A DNA stretch of 27,156 nucleotides, taken from the IMG/VR virus record IMGVR_UViG_3300047444_000220, positions 1-27,156 of that record. One strand, given 5' to 3'. Positions 23,105-27,156 of this stretch are shown one piece after another. The position numbers and the translations under genes are program-made. The notes under the pieces were generated by a model. It saw only the letters and a program-made list of their open reading frames with translations. It was not told the origin of the DNA and searched no databases. Position 1 is the stretch's first letter. Each line of letters opens with the position of its first letter. The stretch is from a virus.

Positions 23105-23412
23105 GCCCGTCTGATCTAGTCATTCCTCCTCCGATTCCTAAGCTATCGGATTATCCGGCTGCTATCGGCATTGTGGTAGCGATCATAGGAACGATTGTTT
23201 TATTGTTTGTAGCTGGTCGGTTCGATCCTAGTGGCGGCACGCTCACTATTTCTTTGTTGATTGTTCTTGCTTTTATCGGCGCGGTTATTTTTACCCTATT
23301 TTTCACCGTGCCAACTGACGAGATCACCGCAGCGGTGATTGGTGGATTAGTTGCGTCGTTCGGTGCAGTCGTCGCGTTTTGGTTGAGCAGAAAGTCGGAG
23401 CCACCGAAATGA
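23101..23412 (+). CDS. Holin-like membrane protein A, 103 aa (AT-rich)
   Basis: The start ATG overlaps the endolysin stop (ATGA). Three hydrophobic spans are at about residues 19-38, 48-69 and 75-95, followed by a charged tail (SRKSEPPK), a class I holin-like layout. The last span and tail resemble those of the second holin-like protein at 23728 (VVAFWLSRKSEPP against VVVFWFGRGGDPP). By hand count the 180 bases at 23161-23340 are about 46% GC, while a 60-base stretch of holin B is 67%, so this gene probably came from elsewhere. It may release the endolysin; pairing with the second protein as holin and antiholin is also possible. Confidence 0.6.
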   Translation: MSPSDLVIPPPIPKLSDYPAAIGIVVAIIGTIVLLFVAGRFDPSGGTLTISLLIVLAFIGAVIFTLFFTVPTDEITAAVIGGLVASFGAVVAFWLSRKSEPPK

Positions 23413-23582
23413 GCACGCTTGGCATCATCCTCCTCATTCTTCTTGTTGTTGTTCTGCTCGGCGGGATTGGAGGGCCATATGTTGGTGCCCCCTACGGCTA
23501 CGGTTTTGGTCACGGTGGTGTTGGGGTTGTTGGTGTGCTTATTATTGTACTTTTGGTTCTTCTGGTAATGAGAGTGATATGA
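23409..23582 (+). CDS. DUF3309-like small membrane protein, 57 aa
   Basis: The start ATG is in an ATGA overlap with holin A. The product has two hydrophobic spans (STLGIILLILLVVVLLGG; VGVVGVLIIVLLVLLVM) around a Gly/Tyr-rich loop (GPYVGAPYGYGFGHGGVG). The layout matches the DUF3309 family of tiny membrane proteins that are common in alphaproteobacteria and have no known function. Its place inside a lysis cassette, coupled to a holin, is unusual and suggests a part in lysis timing or a host gene picked up by the phage. The DNA here is also AT- and T-richer than neighbours. Confidence 0.55.
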   Translation: MSTLGIILLILLVVVLLGGIGGPYVGAPYGYGFGHGGVGVVGVLIIVLLVLLVMRVI

Positions 23583-23687
23583 GCGACCGAATCTACAAGA
23601 ACGCGGACGGGATTCGGCGCACCCGGGACCGACAAGGCTGATCTTATTGCCGGTTACTATTGGGCCTTCAAAGCCGGGCTCGCGTGA
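23579..23687 (+). pseudogene. Broken 3' end of a second endolysin gene
   Basis: In the frame that ends with the stop at 23685-23687, bases 23625-23684 encode GTDKADLIAGYYWAFKAGLA. Sixteen of these 20 residues equal the C-terminus of the intact endolysin (GTDKADLIKGYYNNFKAALA). Upstream of 23625 the similarity is lost in this frame, and a stop (TGA at 23580) precedes it. The DNA differs at most silent positions, so it is the relic of a diverged second endolysin, not a fresh duplicate. The ATG of an ATGA overlap at 23579 opens a 20-codon frame (MSDRIYKNADGIRRTRDRQG) through the fragment in another frame; it may be translated by coupling but is unlikely to be functional. Confidence 0.65.
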
Positions 23688-23715
23688 GGTAAACCTAACC
23701 GCGCAGAGGGGCGCG

Positions 23716-23742
23716 CAGGAGCGCCCAATGGAAGCGCTCCTG
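23716..23742 (+). promoter_or_regulatory. Perfect 9-bp hairpin over the holin B ribosome binding site and start
   Basis: CAGGAGCGC (23716-23724) and GCGCTCCTG (23734-23742) are perfect inverted copies. In the mRNA the AGGAG Shine-Dalgarno would be buried in the stem, and the ATG start codon (23728-23730) would lie in the nine-base loop. This is the arrangement expected of a translational block on holin synthesis, comparable in idea to the structure at the start of lambda S. Folding is inferred from the sequence. Confidence 0.6.
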
Positions 23743-24036
23743 GCGAGCGGTTACCCGGTCGGACTTGTCGTCGTCGCGACGGCGCTCATCGTGCTGGCGC
23801 TCTTGGCGGCGATGGCGTTCATCGGCAAGCGCGCCCCTGCCTTGGCGACGCCGACCGTGGTCATCAGCCTGTTCATGCTGATCACATTCATCGTCGTCGT
23901 TGTCTTCTCGACGCTGCGCGTCCTGCCCGAGTCAAAGACGAGCGAACTGCTGCTGGGCGCGCTGATCTCGACCTTTACGACCGTCGTCGTGTTCTGGTTC
24001 GGCCGTGGCGGCGATCCGCCCGGCGACAACCACTAG
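23728..24036 (+). CDS. Holin-like membrane protein B, 102 aa
   Basis: I start at the ATG at 23728, which has AGGAG seven bases upstream; a longer frame from 23647 overlaps the endolysin relic. Three hydrophobic spans are at about 9-32, 43-63 and 73-91, with a short charged tail (GRGGDPPGDNH), again a class I holin-like layout. It is a paralogue in layout and C-terminus of holin A but GC-rich like the rest of the genome. It follows the relic of an endolysin, as a native endolysin-holin pair would. It probably formed pores for the lost endolysin and may now act with, or against, holin A. Confidence 0.6.
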   Translation: MEALLASGYPVGLVVVATALIVLALLAAMAFIGKRAPALATPTVVISLFMLITFIVVVVFSTLRVLPESKTSELLLGALISTFTTVVVFWFGRGGDPPGDNH

Positions 24037-24061
24037 GCCCCTTTAGGCGAAAAGGTTGTCG
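24024..24061. terminator. Candidate bidirectional terminator between convergent genes
   Basis: CGACAACC (24024-24031) and GGTTGTCG (24054-24061) form a perfect 8-bp inverted repeat spanning the six-base gap between the plus-strand holin B gene and the minus-strand gene ending at 24043. The loop is 22 bases and no T-tract is present on either side, so a classical rho-independent terminator is doubtful; position is the main support. Confidence 0.3.
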
Positions 24062-24513
24062 AACCGGCCGTGCGTCTTGGCTGGGACTTCGTCCGCTGCG
24101 TCGTCTCTGACAAGGGCAACGCATTTCGTCCCGTCGCGCTTGATGCGCCAGCGTCGGTATCGGTGGGCGACGCCATCGGTGGCGGTAGCGATCACCACCT
24201 CGACGCGGTCGTCAGCCTCAGATGGCCGTGGTCCGAGTCCGGGGAGGTAGGATTTCCGCTTGATCATCCACGCCTCGCTTAGGAACGAGTAGCGGGTGAT
24301 GCGATGCTGGCGGATCAACTGCCGCACTCCCTGCGCCGCGAAGTCCTTGGACTCGTCGCCGCAGAATGGTGTGGCGACCAAGATGTCGCCGTCGGGACCG
24401 CAAAGGTGGAAGAGCGGCAGTAGCTCATCCTGGCCGCTATCAACGAGGACATGTTGTGCGTGCGTTTCGGCTGCGTCGAGCAGCGCCGTGAGGGCATCAG
24501 CGTCTGAGTTCAT
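24043..24513 (-). CDS. Hypothetical phage protein, 156 aa
   Basis: I chose the ATG at 24513 rather than a TTG at 24534. The product is mixed alpha/beta: ALTALLDAAETHAQHVLVDS, LLPLFHLCGPDGDILVATPF, then DFAAQGVRQLIRQHRITRYS and VEVVIATATDGVAHRYRRWR. I recall similar unnamed proteins in phages but no function. It is the last gene of the minus-strand unit beginning with the SNF2-type helicase and overlaps the preceding gene by 17 bases. Confidence 0.5.
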   Translation of the reverse strand: MNSDADALTALLDAAETHAQHVLVDSGQDELLPLFHLCGPDGDILVATPFCGDESKDFAAQGVRQLIRQHRITRYSFLSEAWMIKRKSYLPGLGPRPSEADDRVEVVIATATDGVAHRYRRWRIKRDGTKCVALVRDDAADEVPAKTHGRFDNLFA

Positions 24514-24700
24514 TGGCAAGCAGTTCCTCTTCAAAAGCGCTGATGGCGCTGCGCACCTCTGAGGCGAAAGTCGCCACCAGCGTGGCGCGCAAGGTCACGG
24601 CGAGATAGGCGATTTGTATCTCCAGGTCAGCGACGCGCGCTGAGTCGCCGCGCAGGAGCGCAGCATCGCGCAGGCCGAGCAGTCGTTCCAGTTCGGTCAT
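24497..24700 (-). CDS. Hypothetical coiled-coil protein, 67 aa
   Basis: Start in an ATGA overlap at 24698-24700. The product is one long amphipathic helical run: TELERLLGLRDAALLRGDSA, RVADLEIQIAYLAVTLRATL, EVRSAISAFEEELLANELRR. Heptad-like Leu spacing suggests a short coiled coil and oligomer formation. No known family. It follows the 23-aa membrane peptide. Confidence 0.5.
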   Translation of the reverse strand: MTELERLLGLRDAALLRGDSARVADLEIQIAYLAVTLRATLVATFASEVRSAISAFEEELLANELRR

Positions 24701-24768
24701 TTGGTCACCCAGGCGTAGAGGGTGAAGATCGCCACGAGGAGGATGACGATGGCGAGACTACGATCCAT
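24697..24768 (-). CDS. 23-aa single-span membrane peptide
   Basis: From the ATG at 24768, with GGAG eight bases upstream, the frame encodes MDRSLAIVILLVAIFTLYAW followed by VTK. It is almost entirely one hydrophobic span with a charged N-terminus and a Lys end. The stop overlaps the next start (ATGA) and the start overlaps the previous gene by 11 bases, which supports real translation. A longer frame to 24894 lies inside the preceding gene and is rejected. Such micro-proteins are often missed; the function is unknown. Confidence 0.45.
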   Translation of the reverse strand: MDRSLAIVILLVAIFTLYAWVTK

Positions 24769-24964
24769 CGCCTGCTCCTTCCTTTGGTTCTCGCGCTTGA
24801 TCGATGTCGCGGCCGACCAGGGCCTTGGCCTTGGAGAGCACGCCGAGCGCTTCGCCGATCGCGAAGGCGGTATCAGGCGATACACCATCGACATTGCGGT
24901 AGAGGGTCGCCACCTCGTCGTAGGCGCGCTGGAGCGTGGCGTGGATTTCAGGAAGGTCAGTCAT
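24758..24964 (-). CDS. Hypothetical helical protein, 68 aa
   Basis: Start at the ATG of an ATGA overlap (24964). The product TDLPEIHATLQRAYDEVATL followed by YRNVDGVSPDTAFAIGEALG and VLSKAKALVGRDIDQ is helical throughout with a polar tail. No motif is recognised. It is embedded in a chain of small coupled genes downstream of the SNF2-type helicase. Confidence 0.5.
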   Translation of the reverse strand: MTDLPEIHATLQRAYDEVATLYRNVDGVSPDTAFAIGEALGVLSKAKALVGRDIDQAREPKEGAGDGS

Positions 24965-25149
24965 CGCTTGTCTCCTGGCTTTGCGGGCGGTTGCCGGGCG
25001 TAGGCGCCGGTGCGGTTGAGAACGGCCCGGATCGTCGCCGGATTGACGCCATAGGAGCGCGCCAGCCCCATGATCGACCACTCTGGCGAGAGAAAGAGAA
25101 CGCGGATTTCGTCCGCCTCCTCCGGGGTGAGGTCAGGCTTGCGGCTCAC
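24961..25149 (-). CDS. Small helix-turn-helix protein, 62 aa
   Basis: The GTG start lies in a GTGA overlap with the preceding stop; a longer frame to 25326 is inside the neighbour. Residues 7-50 (LTPEEADEIRVLFLSPEWS, IMGLARSYGVNPATIRAVLN) form a helix-turn-helix of the type seen in sigma region 4 and small transposase-like DNA-binding domains. The tail is basic and Pro-rich. It could be a regulator of the operon or a DNA-binding accessory. Confidence 0.55.
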   Translation of the reverse strand: MSRKPDLTPEEADEIRVLFLSPEWSIMGLARSYGVNPATIRAVLNRTGAYARQPPAKPGDKR

Positions 25150-25433
25150 AACCGCACCACCTTGCCATTGTCCATGACGTGGGTGGCGAGCGCGTCGAGA
25201 TCGTGCTCGATAGCTTCCAGCCACACGAGGCGCTGGCGGTGTTCCTCCATTGCCTCGCCAATGGGATCGAGGCGGTGCATGGGCGTAGCCAGTTGGGTGT
25301 AATAGTCGCGGCCATTCGGGGCACATTCGGCGAGCGCCTTGTGCGCCCCCTGCACCGCCTTGAGGGCGGCGTAGTAGCCGTCGAACAGCGCCTGAGCGTC
25401 GGTCCCGTTGATGTGGATCGTCGGCTTGCGCAT
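25146..25433 (-). CDS. Hypothetical protein, 95 aa
   Basis: I start at the ATG at 25433, which shares a base with the upstream stop (TGATG). The product begins with a short strand (RKPTIHINGTDAQALFDGYY) and then is helical (AALKAVQGAHKALAECAPNG; DPIGEAMEEHRQRLVWLEAI). I do not recognise it. The coupling to both neighbours argues for translation. Confidence 0.5.
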   Translation of the reverse strand: MRKPTIHINGTDAQALFDGYYAALKAVQGAHKALAECAPNGRDYYTQLATPMHRLDPIGEAMEEHRQRLVWLEAIEHDLDALATHVMDNGKVVRL

Positions 25434-25657
25434 CACTCGGCCTCGCTGTCTTCCCAGAGAATGAACTCCAGCGAGCGACGCGCGTCGTCCCATGAGAACG
25501 CGCCGTCTCGCATCAGGAGCTTGATCAGAGGTTCCTGTGGCGCGCCCTCCCAGACGTAGTCGAGCTTGTTCAGGATTGCGCGGGCGTCGTCCGCCAGCAT
25601 CTTGGTGCGGTCGCGCTCCTCAAGGTCGCGCTTGGCGGCATCGAAAGGATCACTCAT
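25433..25657 (-). CDS. Hypothetical acidic helical protein, 74 aa
   Basis: The start is in an ATGA overlap with the upstream gene. The product (SDPFDAAKRDLEERDRTKML, ADDARAILNKLDYVWEGAPQ, FSWDDARRSLEFILWEDSEA) is highly charged and helical with an acidic end. No family is recognised. Confidence 0.5.
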   Translation of the reverse strand: MSDPFDAAKRDLEERDRTKMLADDARAILNKLDYVWEGAPQEPLIKLLMRDGAFSWDDARRSLEFILWEDSEAE

Positions 25658-26025
25658 CGCGTCCCCTTCGCCCGGTAGGCCTTGCGCGCGTAGTCGAGCG
25701 CGCAGTGCAGCGTGCAGAACGGTTTGTAGCCGCCCCAGTAGCTCTCGCCGTCCCAGACTTCGCGGTAGAGGTGGAGCGTCGGCTCGTCGGTGTAGAAGCG
25801 CGGATCGGGTGCTTCCCGAGGGCGGAATGCAGCGCGCTTCTCCTGCTCCGCGATAAATTCCGCTTTAAGCGGGAGCCGACTCGCGGAGCCGGTTTTGACC
25901 ACAATGCCGTTGCCGGTGTAGCGCGGCATCGGCTGGCCCTGGGGCCAGCGCACCTCTTCGGTGTGGAGGTCGCGCTTGCCATAGCTGGCGCCGCAATGGA
26001 CGCAGACGGGGCGAGGGGCGGTCAT
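25654..26025 (-). CDS. Zinc-binding protein, 123 aa
   Basis: Cysteines C8/C11 (CVHC) at the start and C104/C108 (FCTLHC) near the end could form one zinc site that closes the domain, with H107 as another ligand. In between there is a loop region (RWPQGQPMPRYTGNGIVVKT) and an aromatic strand region (EPTLHLYREVWDGESYWGGY). The end pattern FCTLHCALDYARKAY resembles TRASH/MYM-like small zinc motifs. The start overlaps the SNF2-type helicase stop by ATGA. The role is unknown. Confidence 0.5.
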   Translation of the reverse strand: MTAPRPVCVHCGASYGKRDLHTEEVRWPQGQPMPRYTGNGIVVKTGSASRLPLKAEFIAEQEKRAAFRPREAPDPRFYTDEPTLHLYREVWDGESYWGGYKPFCTLHCALDYARKAYRAKGTR

Positions 26026-27156
26026 GCCGCACCCCCTTTGATTGTCGCCAGCAATTCGGCCGGAATCTGCCGCTGATATTTGATCGCCAACACTCGGCCG
26101 TACTGGGCCTGCTTCGCGGTCAACGTCTCGCGGGATGCGAGGCTATGGCCGAAGTCAGTGTCGATCTTCGAAAAACCATAGCCATCGAGCGCCTGTGCGC
26201 CGTCGCATAGGCCAGCAACGATTTGCAGGGCCGTGTGGATGGCTGCGATCTGTTCCTGGGTCAATGCGCCGGGCTGCGCGCCGTTGCCGCCTACGGGCTT
26301 CTGTGGGGCCGCAGGAGGTGCGACAGGCGCGTCGAGGAGCTTGGGCGCTGCGAGCGCGCCGTCTGCGTCCTTGCTGTCCACCGCTGCGGAGATCACGTCC
26401 ATCTTGTCCACGATGATCTGGGCCATCCGGCAGTCGAGCGAGCCGTCGAGCACGAGGTGCTGCACGAGGACCGAATCGGTCTGCCCGATGCGGTGGCAGC
26501 GATCCTCGGCCTGGGCGAGGTTGCCCGGCACCCAGTCAAGCTCGGCGAACACGACGTGGCTGGCTGCGGTGAGGGTGATGCCGACGCCTGCCGCCTGGAT
26601 GCCGCCAATGAACACGCGGATGGCTTTGTCGTTCTGGAAGGCGTGGACCGCCGCATCGCGGTTCGGCAAGGTCATCCGGCCGTCGAACTTGACGACGCCG
26701 AACTCGGCCAGGGCCTCGGCAAGCTGGTCGATGACATCGTGGTGGTGGGCCATCACGACGATCTTCTGGCCATTCTCCAGGCAGTCGCGGACGTGGGCGA
26801 CGACCTGATCGACCTTGGCCAGCGCGACCTCGTGGCGGACCTTCGAAGTCTCGGTGAAGGCGGCCATGTTGGCTTGGTTCAGTTCCTCGACGGCTTTCCG
26901 GTACGCGGCGGGATCATTCCAGGTCTTCGCCTCGTCGGCGCGAGCGCGCAGCGCGGTCAGCCGATCCTCGGTGGCGCGGACGACTTGCGTCTCGTGCTCG
27001 ACGGCGGCCTTCTCAGCCGCACTCAGGGCTTGGAACGCGATCACCGAACGGCGCTTGGCCGGAAGCTCGGTCAGCACATCCGCCTTCATCCGGCGGACCA
27101 TGATCGAAGCGCGGAGCTTGGCCTGAAGCTCATCGAGGTTGCTGGCGCCCGAAGTG
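26022..27156 (-). CDS. SNF2-family helicase, C-terminal part (5' end cut by window)
   Basis: The frame is open to the right edge and the part before the internal ATG at 27101 reads SNLDELQAKLRASIMVRRMK, the typical lead-in to the second RecA lobe, so the start lies beyond the window. Motifs seen: TELPAKRRSVIAF, KIVVMAHHHDVIDQLAEAL, GGIQAAGVGITLTAASHVVF (motif V) and LAQAEDRCHRIGQ (motif VI). The C-terminal extension after a Pro-rich linker has DGYGFSKIDTDFGHSLA, a small domain I know from phage SNF2-type helicases. The N-terminal lobe with Walker A is outside the window. It is an ATP-dependent DNA translocase, probably for replication or recombination of phage DNA. Confidence 0.75.
   Translation of the reverse strand, partial: TSGASNLDELQAKLRASIMVRRMKADVLTELPAKRRSVIAFQALSAAEKAAVEHETQVVRATEDRLTALRARADEAKTWNDPAAYRKAVEELNQANMAAFTETSKVRHEVALAKVDQVVAHVRDCLENGQKIVVMAHHHDVIDQLAEALAEFGVVKFDGRMTLPNRDAAVHAFQNDKAIRVFIGGIQAAGVGITLTAASHVVFAELDWVPGNLAQAEDRCHRIGQTDSVLVQHLVLDGSLDCRMAQIIVDKMDVISAAVDSKDADGALAAPKLLDAPVAPPAAPQKPVGGNGAQPGALTQEQIAAIHTALQIVAGLCDGAQALDGYGFSKIDTDFGHSLASRETLTAKQAQYGRVLAIKYQRQIPAELLATIKGGAA

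Noticed and set aside
23579-23641. 20-codon frame starting in an ATGA overlap as a separate gene
   Set aside because: Its sequence is the out-of-frame reading of the endolysin relic; listed under the pseudogene instead.

Overview
This window reads as part of a tailed-phage (or prophage) genome, probably a P22-like podovirus of a GC-rich alphaproteobacterium. The GC is high (about 63-67% where I counted by hand), genes are packed end to end with ATGA/TGATG/GTGA overlaps, and the gene set is typical of phages: head-tail and ejection proteins, recombination, primase/helicase, lysis and many tiny unknown genes. The host group is an inference from base composition and from a DUF3309-like gene. I see no rRNA, tRNA, CRISPR array, insertion sequence, integrase, terminase, portal or capsid gene inside the window.

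Region 1 (1-11981, + strand) is the end of a late structural operon. It holds an adaptor-like protein (5' end cut by the window), a missed 34-aa membrane peptide, a P22 gp10-like hub, a short coiled-coil protein in the tail-needle position, a protein with two copies of a 33-residue module, a GNAT acetyltransferase, a 1987-aa ejection-type protein that carries an internal S74 chaperone core and an embedded transglycosylase-like domain, and a second ejection protein.

Region 2 (11947-13450) is a control segment: a divergent gene pair around a strong imperfect inverted repeat, a winged-helix regulator, a second palindrome and a small unknown gene.

Region 3 (13413-18313, - strand) is an early recombination operon: a YqaJ/lambda-exonuclease-like nuclease, a candidate single-strand annealing protein, zinc-ribbon proteins and small unknowns. 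It starts at a divergent regulatory region (18314-18528) with three inverted repeats. Region 4 (18529-22422, + strand) leads away from it with a Cro-like regulator, RuvC-like resolvase, small genes, DnaG-like primase and RepA-type helicase.

Region 5 (22406-24036, + strand) is the lysis region and the most unusual part. It looks like two related lysis cassettes fused in tandem: a complete GH19-type endolysin, an AT-rich holin A and a DUF3309-like micro-protein, followed by the broken 3' end of a second, diverged endolysin and a GC-rich holin B whose Shine-Dalgarno and start codon lie in a perfect 9-bp hairpin. Region 6 (24043-27156, - strand) is an operon of small unknown genes downstream of an SNF2-family helicase cut by the window end.
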